Positions 32,531 to 41,300 of a stretch of DNA of 46,720 nt are shown here, in pieces (position 1 is the stretch's first letter; every line of letters starts with the position of its first letter). The stretch covers positions 1 to 46,720 of the forward strand of contig CAZTVF010000031.1 of NCBI GenBank assembly GCA_964616985.1. Direction: 5' to 3'. The notes under the pieces were generated by a model. The model searched no databases. It was not told the DNA's origin and was given only the letters and a program-made list of their open reading frames with translations. The DNA is from CAZTVF01 sp964616985 (GTDB lineage: Bacteria; Planctomycetota; Phycisphaerae; SM23-33). A program made the position numbers and the translations under genes.

Positions 32531-33442
32531 ATGGCCGAAATACAACCCGTCCCTCGACGAAAGTTTATGCAGGCGATGCGATTCATCGCCGGCGGCGAAG
32601 CTCGCGACATGTTCGTCGACGCCCAAGCCCAGGCTTTGTACGAACTGGCCGCGGGGCGGGCCGTGGATTCCCAACGCGTCTGGTGGGCCGTCGATCGCCA
32701 GTGCGTCGCCGCCGCCATGGTGCTCGATTACCCCGGCCGCAGCGGCTTTCTATTCTATTCGCCCGTAACCTGCCCCGGCGTCAGCCGCCCGGCCGTGGTC
32801 GAATTGGCCCGCTCCATCTCGGCCGACGCCGTGGCCAACGGCCTGTACTTCGTGCAGGTGATCCTGCAGCCGCAATGCCGAACGGAGATCGAGACCCTGA
32901 CCGAGGCCGGTTACCGCCCGCTGGCCGAGCTGCTGTACATGCGGCTGGCCCTGCCGCCGGGACGGTCGGCCGGGGCCGGGCGCGATGGCCTGCAGTGGCG
33001 ATCGTTCGGCCAGTTCACCGAGCAGGAACTGGGAGAGATGATCCGCGCCACGTACGTGGATTCGCTGGATTGCCCGCAGCTGGCGGGCCTGCGGTCGATG
33101 GATGACGTGATCGCGGCGCACAAGGTCAGCGGCACATTCTGTCCCGATTCATGGTGGATCGTCCACCGTGACGGGCAGCCGGCCGGGTGCATCCTGGTCA
33201 ACGACAGCCGCTCCGGCGGCGCCAGCGACATCGTCTACATGGGCGTGCACTGGCAGCATCGCCGCAGCGGCCTGGCCGCGGCCATGCTCGAACACGCCGC
33301 CCTCGACGCCGCGAGGCGGGGGCGCCAATCGCTGACGCTGGCGGTGGATCTGCGGAATCAGCCGGCCTTGAGGGTGTACCGCCGCATGGGCTTTGAGGGC
33401 AGCGAGAGTCGCCTGGCGTACGCGTTCTTCGCTGATCGCTAA
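32531..33442 (+). CDS. GNAT family N-acetyltransferase
   Basis: A 303-residue protein with two GNAT-like halves, the C-terminal one intact. The acetyl-CoA pyrophosphate loop is in VHWQHRRSGLAAAMLEHAAL (the R/Q-x-x-G-x-A/G equivalent being RRSGLA). The terminal beta-bulge reads LRVYRRMGFEGSE. The N-terminal half (AAMVLDYPGRSGFLFYSP, VQVILQPQCRTEIETLTEAG, YRPLAELLYMRL) resembles a degenerate GNAT repeat. The substrate is unknown. It lies directly upstream of dnaA on the same strand. No ribosome site precedes the ATG; a TACAAT hexamer does. Confidence 0.85.
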   Translation: MAEIQPVPRRKFMQAMRFIAGGEARDMFVDAQAQALYELAAGRAVDSQRVWWAVDRQCVAAAMVLDYPGRSGFLFYSPVTCPGVSRPAVVELARSISADAVANGLYFVQVILQPQCRTEIETLTEAGYRPLAELLYMRLALPPGRSAGAGRDGLQWRSFGQFTEQELGEMIRATYVDSLDCPQLAGLRSMDDVIAAHKVSGTFCPDSWWIVHRDGQPAGCILVNDSRSGGASDIVYMGVHWQHRRSGLAAAMLEHAALDAARRGRQSLTLAVDLRNQPALRVYRRMGFEGSESRLAYAFFADR

Positions 33443-33553
33443 CGGTTCGACGCGCGGCTGTGGATAAGGTGTGGAGCAAAAAATATTAATCGCTCCAAGC
33501 CCGGCCGCCAATGGCGCTTGTCCTTTGTGGATAAGTTATCGACGCCTTTGCTG
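33443..33553 (+). promoter_or_regulatory. dnaA upstream region with DnaA boxes (autoregulatory, possibly oriC)
   Basis: Two perfect DnaA boxes in the same orientation, TGTGGATAA, lie at 33459-33467 and 33526-33534 (reverse complement of TTATCCACA). A degenerate inverted box, TTATCGACG, directly follows the second (33536-33544). An AT-rich stretch CAAAAAATATTAATCG (33477 on) lies between the boxes in otherwise GC-rich DNA. The second box is about 20 nt before the -35 of the dnaA promoter, consistent with autoregulation. Confidence 0.75.
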
Positions 33554-33581
33554 TTGAACGGGGCGGCCAACCTGATAAATT
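33554..33581 (+). promoter_or_regulatory. dnaA promoter
   Basis: TTGAAC (33554-33559), 16 nt, TAAATT (33576-33581). The leader would be about 95 nt to the ATG at 33683. Confidence 0.6.
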
Positions 33582-33682
33582 CTGTCTTCGCTTCCTGGAC
33601 GAGTCGAAAGAAACGGGATCGACTCTGCCGTACGCAGTGGACCAGGAAAACGCAGCATTCGTGCGACGAGGAAGCTTTACCA

Positions 33683-35095
33683 ATGGAAATCGCCACGGAA
33701 TCTGTGCGCGCCGATCGGACCACGGCACGCCCGATTCTCAACCTATTACAGGAACGCATCGGCCCCCAGAAGTTCAACGCGTGGTTCCGCCATGGAACAC
33801 GCGTGACCCTGGAGGACGGCCGCGCCAAAGTCGCGGTGCCCAACCTGTTCATCGCCAAGTGGATCGAGACCCACTACCAGGCCGACATCGCCCAGGCCGT
33901 CGAAGAGCACACCGGCGCGGTCACCGAGGTCGTCGTCAGCGTGGATTCCATGCTCGCCGGCGAACTCCGCCGCAATGAGCTGGACACCCAGGCCGAGATG
34001 GTGCAGAAGGCCTCCGAAGGCCGCAGCCGCGAGTTCGCCCCCGCCGCCGCCCTGCGATACCGCCTCGAGGATTTTGTCGTCGGCAGCAGCAACAAGCTCG
34101 CGTATTCAGCAGGCGTGGCGATGGCCTCGGGCCCCTGCGCCTTCGGGCACCTGTTCATCCACGGGCCCTGCGGCGTGGGCAAGACGCACCTGCTGCAGGG
34201 CATCTGCAGCACGGCCGGGCGGATGATGAAGGACGGCGCGCCGATCCGCGTGCGCTACGTCACCGGCGAGCAGTTCACCAACGAGTTCATCGCCTCCATC
34301 CGCAAGAAGACCGGCGGCGAGTTCCGAGCCAAGTACCGCAACCTCGACGTGCTGGCCATCGACGACGTGCACTTCCTGTCGGCCAAGAAGGCCACGCAGG
34401 AGGAATTCCTGCACACGTTCAACGCGATCCAGTCGTCGGGCAAGCGGATCATCCTGGCCTCCGACGCGCACCCGCGGATGGTGGGCGAGATCAACGAGCA
34501 GCTGATCAGCCGCTTCGTCTCGGGCATGGTCGTCAAGATCGAGGCGCCCGACCCCGCGCTGCGGCTGGAGATCCTCCGCCGCCGCGCCGCGGTGATGAAG
34601 CTGCGGGTGGACGCCGAGGTGCTGCAGTACATCTCCGCCCACATCCGCGGATCGATCCGCGAGCTCGAGGGCGCGCTGGTGAAGGTGGCGGCCGTGGCGG
34701 CGCTGAACGAGTGCCCCCCCACCGTGGCGCTGGTGAACGAGGCCCTGGCCGATCACCTCGCCCGCACCGACAGCGCCCTGACGCTGGGCGACATCGAAGC
34801 GGCCGTCGGCGCGTTCTTCGGCCTGACGACGGCCGACCTGCATTCCAGCCGCCGCACGCGGACGGTGTCGGTCGCGCGGATGATCACGATGTTCCTCGCC
34901 CGCCGCCACACCGCGATGAGCTTCCCCGAGATCGGCCGCTTCATGGGCAAGAACCACTCCTCGGTCGTGCTCGCCTGCCAGCGGATGGAAGCGTTCCTCC
35001 AATCCGGGGACGAGGTCAAATGGCAGACGCCGATGGGCACCAAGAGCCTGCCCGCCCCCAAGCTTCTGGCGATGCTCACCGATCAGTTCGCCTGA
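33683..35095 (+). CDS. dnaA: Chromosomal replication initiator protein DnaA
   Basis: Binds DnaA boxes at oriC and opens the DNA for replication. It is a 470-residue protein in the usual four-domain plan: domain I (PILNLLQERIGPQKFNAWF), a short domain II, AAA+ domain III and the DNA-binding domain IV. Walker A is GPCGVGKTHLLQGI (Lys167) and Walker B is VLAIDDVHFL. IILASDAHPRMV and QLISRFVSGMVVKI are also present. Domain IV has ARMITMFLARRHTAMSFPEI and MGKNHSSVVLACQRME, the signature helix that reads TTATCCACA. The ATG at 33683 has GAGGA 10 nt upstream; an earlier in-frame start at 33518 would run through the DnaA box and promoter and is rejected. dnaN does not follow. Confidence 0.97.
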   Translation: MEIATESVRADRTTARPILNLLQERIGPQKFNAWFRHGTRVTLEDGRAKVAVPNLFIAKWIETHYQADIAQAVEEHTGAVTEVVVSVDSMLAGELRRNELDTQAEMVQKASEGRSREFAPAAALRYRLEDFVVGSSNKLAYSAGVAMASGPCAFGHLFIHGPCGVGKTHLLQGICSTAGRMMKDGAPIRVRYVTGEQFTNEFIASIRKKTGGEFRAKYRNLDVLAIDDVHFLSAKKATQEEFLHTFNAIQSSGKRIILASDAHPRMVGEINEQLISRFVSGMVVKIEAPDPALRLEILRRRAAVMKLRVDAEVLQYISAHIRGSIRELEGALVKVAAVAALNECPPTVALVNEALADHLARTDSALTLGDIEAAVGAFFGLTTADLHSSRRTRTVSVARMITMFLARRHTAMSFPEIGRFMGKNHSSVVLACQRMEAFLQSGDEVKWQTPMGTKSLPAPKLLAMLTDQFA

Positions 35096-35142
35096 TCCGA
35101 CTAACATGCCGCATGGCCGCGGCGTGAGTCCGTTCATGGAGG

Positions 35143-35177
35143 GGTGTCCGGACAAGGATGTCCGGACGCCGTAGTTT
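35143..35177 (+). terminator. Possible terminator after dnaA
   Basis: GTCCGGAC (35146-35153), loop AAGGAT, GTCCGGAC (35160-35167), extended by GG-T/G-CC pairs to about 11 bp, with TTTT at 35174-35177. Both half-arms are themselves palindromic. The T-run is short and 7 nt away. Confidence 0.45.
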
Positions 35178-35276
35178 TCCCCCCGACAACACCGGTGAGT
35201 TCGCTCTTTCGACTTCCGTTCGATCTGTGTTCATCTGCGTTTATCCCAGGGCAATCGCGTTCTCGGCTTTTTGTGG

Positions 35277-35381
35277 CATGGGCGTCCCGCCCATGAGTCG
35301 CAGGGGCGTCTCGCCCCTGCAGTGTTTCTCGAATATCCACGGGCGGGACGCCCGTGGGACGCACGGGCAAGATGCCCGTGC
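35277..35381. repeat. Array of four related GC-rich hairpins
   Basis: Hairpins at 35277-35295, 35300-35320, 35337-35357 and 35361-35381. Each has a 7-8 bp stem of the type CAxGGGC / GCCCxTG and a 5-nt loop (GTCCC, GTCTC, GGGAC, AAGAT). GTGGC just before the first can also pair with GCCAC after the last. The gap 35096-35448 contains only this, the possible terminator and a -10-like site. Translation of this repeat yields spurious GRDARGTHGQDARAT-type peptides in front of ubiE. Confidence 0.75.
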
Positions 35382-35435
35382 CACGAGAATGCGAATGCCC
35401 TGGCGTTTATCCCTGCTTTGTTTCCTGTTTTGCGC

Positions 35436-35441
35436 TACCAT
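35436..35441 (+). promoter_or_regulatory. -10-like hexamer just before ubiE
   Basis: TACCAT, exactly 7 nt before the ATG at 35449; no good -35. Fits the leaderless pattern. Confidence 0.35.
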
Positions 35442-35448
35442 GGACCTT

Positions 35449-36162
35449 ATGCCCAACCCGCAGCCCATCACCGCGAAGGCGCCCGCCCGCATCGAGGAGA
35501 TGTTCGGGTCGATCGCGCGGCGGTACGACCTGAACAATCGCATTCATTCGCTGTGGCGAGACCAGGCGTGGCGGCGGGCGGCGGCGACGGCGGCCGACGC
35601 GAGCGGCGCGGCAACGGTGTTGGACGTGGCCTGCGGCACGGGCGACCTGACGGCGATGCTGGCCCGCCAGCGGCCCGCCCGCATCGTCGGGGCCGATTTC
35701 TGTGAGCCCATGCTCCAGCGGGCGAGGGCCAAGTTCCCCCATCTGCCGATCGAGTGGCAGCTCGCCGACGCCATGGCCTTGCCGTTCGCCGACGGCGAGT
35801 TCGACATCATCACGATCGCCTTCGGGCTGCGGAACCTGCCCCAGCCGGAGCGGGCGCTAGGCGAGTTTCTCCGCGTGCTGCGGCCGGGCGGGCGCCTGGT
35901 CGTGCTGGACTTCCGCGGGGGCGAGCGGCCGGGCGTGCTGGGCCGGCTGCTCTCGGTGTATACCAATCACATCATGCCCCGCACCGCCGCCCTTTTGGCC
36001 GGCGACCGCCGCGGCGCGTACCAATACCTGCAACGTTCCGTCCGCTCGTTCTGGAGCGACCTGCAGCTCGTGCACCACATGCAGACCGCCGGTTTCGTCC
36101 ACGTCTCCTCTCGCCTGCAGACGATGGGCCTGGCCATGATCGCGACCGGATTCAAGAGGTAG
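35449..36162 (+). CDS. ubiE: Demethylmenaquinone/ubiquinone methyltransferase (UbiE/MenG)
   Basis: Methylates the quinone ring with SAM in menaquinone (and in other bacteria ubiquinone) synthesis. The 237-residue protein has the family start IEEMFGSIARRYDLNNRIHS followed by LWRDQAWRR. Motif I is VLDVACGTGDLT and the later signature is ADGEFDIITIAFGLRNLPQP. LRVLRPGGRLVVLDF and the C-terminal GDRRGAYQYLQRSVRSF also belong to the family. The ATG at 35449 is preferred; an ATG 9 nt earlier is also possible. In-frame codons further upstream encode the hairpin repeat and are not part of the gene. It may start at a leaderless TACCAT-type promoter. Confidence 0.95.
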   Translation: MPNPQPITAKAPARIEEMFGSIARRYDLNNRIHSLWRDQAWRRAAATAADASGAATVLDVACGTGDLTAMLARQRPARIVGADFCEPMLQRARAKFPHLPIEWQLADAMALPFADGEFDIITIAFGLRNLPQPERALGEFLRVLRPGGRLVVLDFRGGERPGVLGRLLSVYTNHIMPRTAALLAGDRRGAYQYLQRSVRSFWSDLQLVHHMQTAGFVHVSSRLQTMGLAMIATGFKR

Positions 36163-36337
36163 CCCTTTTACTGTTCGATCTCACCGGGCCGGCGGAGGTC
36201 CCGCACATTCGCAAGGACGGGGTGGATCATCTTGGGCCTGCTGGCGGCATCGGCGACGGCCTCGCACGAAACCGGATGTGTCGGAGGCATCCTCTGGATC
36301 GCCGTCGTCAGCGGGTGCTTGATCCTGCGTCGCTTGC

Positions 36338-36458
36338 AGAAGCATGTGCGGCTGGAGTGACGCACAATGGACAAAACATGCTTTTGGACCTTCGGGCCTA
36401 AAAGCATGGCACCCGGATAGGACGCATGGCACCCCGATGAGAAGCATGTGCGGCTGGA
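36338..36458. repeat. AGCATGG-type hairpin flanked by 19-bp direct repeats
   Basis: AGAAGCATGTGCGGCTGGA occurs at 36338-36356 and again at 36440-36458. Between them lies the hairpin ATGCTTTTgg...ccTAAAAGCAT (36378-36407), followed twice by GCATGGCACCC. This is the third member of the family seen at 24767-24886. The rest of the gap 36163-36477 has no supported gene. Confidence 0.6.
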
Positions 36459-36477
36459 TGTGACGACCAACGCCTGC

Positions 36478-38217
36478 CTACGGCCTGCAACCCTTTTGCG
36501 GCCCCAGCAGCGTGTAGTGCATCTCGAGACGCTCGGCGTCGCTGCGGGCGACGGGGATGGGTTTGCCCTCGGGATCGATGCCCGCATAATACATGGCCGC
36601 CGCAACCGTTCCCGGCAGCGGGATGAAACACTGCACCTGTTCGGGCCGCCACCCGCGGCGGGCCAGCCACTGCGCCAACTGCTTCATGTGCTGGGCGGTG
36701 CAGCCGGGGAAGGCGGAGATGAGGTACGGCACGACGAACTGGGGCTTGCCCGCGGCGAGGCATTCCTTCTCGAAGATGTCCAGGAACTGCTCGAAGGCCT
36801 TGACCGAGGGCTTCCGCATCAGCCGCAGCACCTCGTCGGCCAGGTGTTCGGGGGCGATCTTGAGCTGGCCGCCGACGAAGTCACGCACCAGCTCGCGGAT
36901 GTACCGGGCATCCTTCATCGCCAGGTCGTGGCGGATGCCGCTGGCCACGCGGACGTGCTTCACGCCCGCCACCTGGCGGACCTTGTGCAGCAGGTCGATC
37001 TGCCGCATCGGGTCCACCGCGAACTGTGGGCAGATCTCCGGGTAAAGGCAGCTGGAACGCCGGCAGCGGGCGGTCTGTCCGCGACATACGCCGCCCCACA
37101 TGTTAGCCGTGGGCCCGCCGACGTCGCTGATGCTGCCGGTGAACCGCTTGTGACGCGTCATGGCGCCGGCCTCGCCCAGCACCGAGGCCGCGCTGCGAGA
37201 GCGGATCGTCCGCCCCTGGTGAACCGCCAGCGTGCAGAACGAGCACCCCCCGCCGCAGCCGCGGTGGCTGTTGATGCTGAAGCGGATCATGTCGGCGGCC
37301 GGGATCGGCTTGCCCTTGTACGCCGGGTGCGGCTCGCGCGTGAAGGGCAGCGCGTACAACTCGTCCATCTCGGGCGTTTCCAGCGGGCGGGGCGGCGTGA
37401 GAATCAGCCTCCGCCCCTCGACCCGCTGCACGGCGTACGCCGTCGCCTGGTGCACGTGTTGCTCCATCGCCAGGGCGGCCGTCATCAGCGCCTTGGGCTC
37501 GGCCAGCATGTCCTCGTGCGAGGGCAGTTCGATGATCGCGGCCCCGGCGGGCAGATCGGCCAGGTCTCCGAAATAGGCCGCCCCGGGCACGTCGGCCGCG
37601 CCGGGCGGCAGGGACGCGGCGAGGCGTTCGGCCGCGGCGACGATCCCCCGCTCGGCCATGCCGTACAGCAGGAGATCCACCTTGGCGTCCAGCAGGATGG
37701 AGCGGCGGAGCTTGTCGGTCCAGAAGTCGTAGTGGGTGATGCGTCGCAGCGACGCCTCGATGCCGCCCAGCACGATGGGCAGCTTGGGGAACGCCTGCTT
37801 GACGATGCCCGCGTAGACGAGGCACGCACGGTTCGGCCGGGCGCCGGCCGCCCCGCCGGGCGTGTAGGCGTCATCGCTGCGTTTCTTGCGGAAGGCGGTG
37901 TAGTGCGCGAGCATCGAGTCCAACGACCCGGCCGTCACGCCCGCCATCAGCCGCGGCCGCCCCATGGCCTGCAGGTCGTCGGGGGTGGTCCAGCGAGGCT
38001 GGGCCACGATGCCCGTGCGAAAGCCGTGCATCACCAGCCACCGCCCCAGCAGCGCCGCCCCGAACGACGGATGATCGACGTACGCATCGCCGCTGACCAG
38101 CAGGACGTCGAGCTCCTCCCAGCCGAGCTTCTCCATCTCGCGCCGCGACATGGGCAGAAATTCCGGCTGGTTCAGGGGCTTGATGGGCGAAGCGATATGT
38201 GGCGGTCCTGATGTCAT
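36478..38217 (-). CDS. YgiQ-type radical SAM protein (UPF0313)
   Basis: A 579-residue member of the YgiQ family, radical SAM enzymes of unknown reaction found in many bacteria. The N-terminal cobalamin-binding-like half reads WEELDVLLVSGDAYVDHPSF, GIVAQPRW and PIVLGGIEASLRRITHYDFW. The radical SAM cluster motif is SHRGCGGGCSFCTLAVHQG (Cys-x3-Cys-x2-Cys). The family signature NMWGGVCRG, with extra Cys in RCRRSSCLYPEIC, follows, then KIAPEHLADEVLRLMRKPS. The C-terminus is PLPGTVAAAMYYAGIDP. The ATG at 38217 is chosen where homology starts. It is alone on its strand, divergent from the big transglutaminase gene. Confidence 0.92.
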   Translation of the reverse strand: MTSGPPHIASPIKPLNQPEFLPMSRREMEKLGWEELDVLLVSGDAYVDHPSFGAALLGRWLVMHGFRTGIVAQPRWTTPDDLQAMGRPRLMAGVTAGSLDSMLAHYTAFRKKRSDDAYTPGGAAGARPNRACLVYAGIVKQAFPKLPIVLGGIEASLRRITHYDFWTDKLRRSILLDAKVDLLLYGMAERGIVAAAERLAASLPPGAADVPGAAYFGDLADLPAGAAIIELPSHEDMLAEPKALMTAALAMEQHVHQATAYAVQRVEGRRLILTPPRPLETPEMDELYALPFTREPHPAYKGKPIPAADMIRFSINSHRGCGGGCSFCTLAVHQGRTIRSRSAASVLGEAGAMTRHKRFTGSISDVGGPTANMWGGVCRGQTARCRRSSCLYPEICPQFAVDPMRQIDLLHKVRQVAGVKHVRVASGIRHDLAMKDARYIRELVRDFVGGQLKIAPEHLADEVLRLMRKPSVKAFEQFLDIFEKECLAAGKPQFVVPYLISAFPGCTAQHMKQLAQWLARRGWRPEQVQCFIPLPGTVAAAMYYAGIDPEGKPIPVARSDAERLEMHYTLLGPQKGCRP

Positions 38218-38281
38218 CTCCGTGTCCACAGATGATACCCGATGACATGCCGAAGCGTTCGGAAATGTCTCCCGGCGCATC

Positions 38282-38309
38282 TTGTGAAAGCCACGCCAAC
38301 AGTTAGAAT
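38282..38309 (+). promoter_or_regulatory. Possible promoter of the large transglutaminase gene
   Basis: TTGTGA (38282-38287), 16 nt, TAGAAT (38304-38309); leader about 73 nt to the ATG at 38389, which has AAGGGG 6 nt upstream. Confidence 0.4.
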
Positions 38310-38388
38310 CTGATCTGCGGCGACTCGTCGGCAGATGCTTGTCGATGCTCATAATACGATACATCTATCAGACTCGAAGGGGACGCAT

Positions 38389-41300
38389 ATGTTTGATGTC
38401 CTGGCGGCAGGAAACGTCGGCGACGAGGTCGGCAAAGTCGTCGGCTGCATCATCGGGCTTTTGATTGTGGGTTTCTTCTTCGTGGGGAACTTCATCGGCC
38501 GCGATGACAAATGCAGCCGCCCCTGCCGGTGGGCGCTAGGGCTGTGTCTGGGCGCGCTGGGGGTATTGATGGTAGTCGGGGCGGGCTGGATCCAAGAACC
38601 TCTTCGCGTCATGATGGGCATCGTTGCGGTCCTTGCGATGATCGTCGCGATCCCGTTGGCCATCGTAGGCTTAGTGCAGATGGGCCAGGTTCCGGGGCGG
38701 ACCGGGATGGGGCGGGCCATCGCTTCGCTGATCCTCAGCGGCATCGTTCTGGCGATCTTCGTCATCAGTTTCGCCATCGCCGCGAGAAACAGCATCGCCG
38801 GAGCCTTTCCCAACCAAACACAGGAGCCGCTGCCGCCCGGTCTGCCTGTGGTGCAAACCACTTCGGATGTACAGACTTTTGAGGATCTCAACTTCCGTTA
38901 CCGCCTGCCAGGCAAGCCTTATGTGCCGTTCGATGGCAAGAAATTCAACGAGAACGTCTGCTTCGCCCTGGCCTGCCGCAACCCCGAGATCTACTTCGTG
39001 ATCATCGCGGAGAAGAACGACTCCATGAAGCTGGACGCCGTTCTTGAGATCGTGAAGGCGAACCTGAAGTCGGTTTCGCAGAAGGCCGACCTGAGCGGCG
39101 AGATGCCCCGCCGCGTCGGCGGCATTGACGGCGTCACGTTCCGCACCGATTGCGTGGTGAAATCGTTGCCGCTGAGCTACGTTCATTGGGTGGGCGCTCA
39201 TAGAGGATACCTTTACCAGTTGATCGCCTACACCAGCCAGGCCAACCGGAACTCCCTGGGGAAGGAAGTGAATTCGCTATTCGCCCGCTTTGAGCAGATT
39301 GACCCCAATCGCCGCTTTGCCGAGGAGACGGAGGAAGCCAAGGCGAACTTCGGCCTGTTCCGCTCTTCGTTCGGCTACACGCTGGACCTGACTGGGACCG
39401 ACTGGCTGAAATGGGAGGATCCCGAGGACTCGCTCCGGGAGATCGGCGGCGAGAGCGGCGCGAATTGCTTCATCGTCGCCCCTCTTCACTTCCAGGGCCT
39501 GGCGACCCCGCCCGCCGAAGCGGTGAACAAAGCCCTGCTCAAATCGCTGTCGATTGACCCGTCGGACCCGGTGCTTGTCGGCGGCAAGATGGTCGCCGAG
39601 GACGGCGTGGAAACCCGGACATTCGGTTTTAGCCGCGCCACGAAGTCGTCGAAGTTCCGCTTCCGCATCAAGGTTTACTACACCCCTGCCGCCGCGTGCC
39701 TGGTGGCGGTGTGGGGTCAACAGGGAAATCCGCAGGTCGATGCCACCATCGAGAGCGTGCTATCCCGATTCAAATTCCCTGCCGAAAGCAACGTTCCCAT
39801 CCTCTCGTCCCGCATGACCAAGGGGCAGGCCCTCCTGCTCAACCAGGTGGGCCTGTTCTGCTTTCAAGCCAAGCAATACGGTCGTGCCTTGGGCTATTTC
39901 CAGCAGGCGGCGAAGTTCGACCCCAACGACCAGGACTTCAACGGAAACGTCATGAACGCCCTGTCCCAACTTGAACGCCACCAGGATGTGATCACTTTCT
40001 TCGATCAGCTCCAGCCGAAGATGAAGGCCAATGATGCCCTGAGATCCTGGAAGGCCTTCGGCCTCAAGAAGCTGGGGCGAGATGCAGAGGCCGTCACGGA
40101 ATACAAGGCCATCTTTTCCGCCGGCTACCGCGACGACGCTGACTTCACTGACTATGTCCGCCTGCTGGCTTCGCGAAAGCAGTGGTCGCAGGTGAACCAG
40201 GCCTTCGATGATTATCTTCGCCAAGACGACAACGCCAAGCTCCGCATTCTCCAAGCCGAGTTCATGGGCGATGCGAACCAGCACGCCCAGGCCGTGGCCT
40301 TACTCGGCCGCCTGAAGGAAGGGCGAGACTACGACCCCAAGATCGCCTTCGCGCTGATCCACCACTACCAAGCCATGGAGGAACCGAAAGGCGCCCTCGC
40401 CATCTGCGAGGAGATGATCGCCAAAGGCCTCGCCTCCGCCGACGGTTACTACCTCAAGGGCGAGTCGGAGTACGCCCTCAAGTGGTACCGCCAGGCCAAG
40501 GAGTCGTACGCAAAGGCCCTGGAGTTGTCGCCAAAGGATGAGACGATCGCGCGGGCCCTCAAGGATGTCTCTGCCATGCTGGGCGAGGGCGACAACACAT
40601 CCATCCGCGCGGAGATCGAACCGGTGCCCCTGCCGGCTGAACTGGCCAAAGAGCTTCCCCCCGTCACGGCCAAGGCCCCCGGCGGGGTCAACGCCTTCTA
40701 CCTCCATCGCCTGACGGCATGCGCGTACCGGCCTGGCCAGGCATGGCGTCAGACCACGTACATGCGCGCGAAGGTGCTCGACGCGGCGGGCGTAGCGGCC
40801 TTCAGCACGCTGCAGTCCACATTCGACCCGAGCACCGAGCAGTTGTTCGTGAACGAGTTGCTTGTGCGCGACGGTGACGGCAACATCGTTTCGCGGGGGC
40901 AGATCGCGGACTACTACGTCATCGATGCCCATTCCAACGACGTAGCCAGCAACGACCGCACCCTGTTCCTGCCCGTGCCGCAACTACAGCCGGGTTTCAC
41001 TGTCGAACTGACCCTCAGCCGCCGCACCCGCGGCGAAGCGAAGGAATTCCTCTTTCAGTCGGCCTGGCTGTGCACCTGGCGACCCTGTCTGCTGGCAGGG
41101 ATGGCGTACCTGGGGGACGCTAACAACATCCGCCACGTCAGCCGGGACGCCACGGCACAGAAGATCGACGGTGGACTGGTGTGGATCAAGAAGTCGCCTC
41201 CGCCGATCGTGGAGGAACCGCTCCAAAAAGACGTCTCGGAATTGGTCCCAGCCGTCTATATCGCCGACGCGAACGGCACGTGGGAAAGCCTCGCGATCGA

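Noticed and set aside
33518..33682. Upstream in-frame extension of dnaA
   Set aside because: It runs across a DnaA box and the promoter; DnaA homology starts at 33683.
35158..35448. Upstream in-frame extension of ubiE
   Set aside because: It translates the four-hairpin array (GRDARGTHGQDARAT-like peptide) and has no match to the family.
36168..36605. Minus-strand 145-residue open frame after ubiE
   Set aside because: It overlaps the YgiQ gene end and passes through the AGCATGG repeat; composition is that of a shadow frame.
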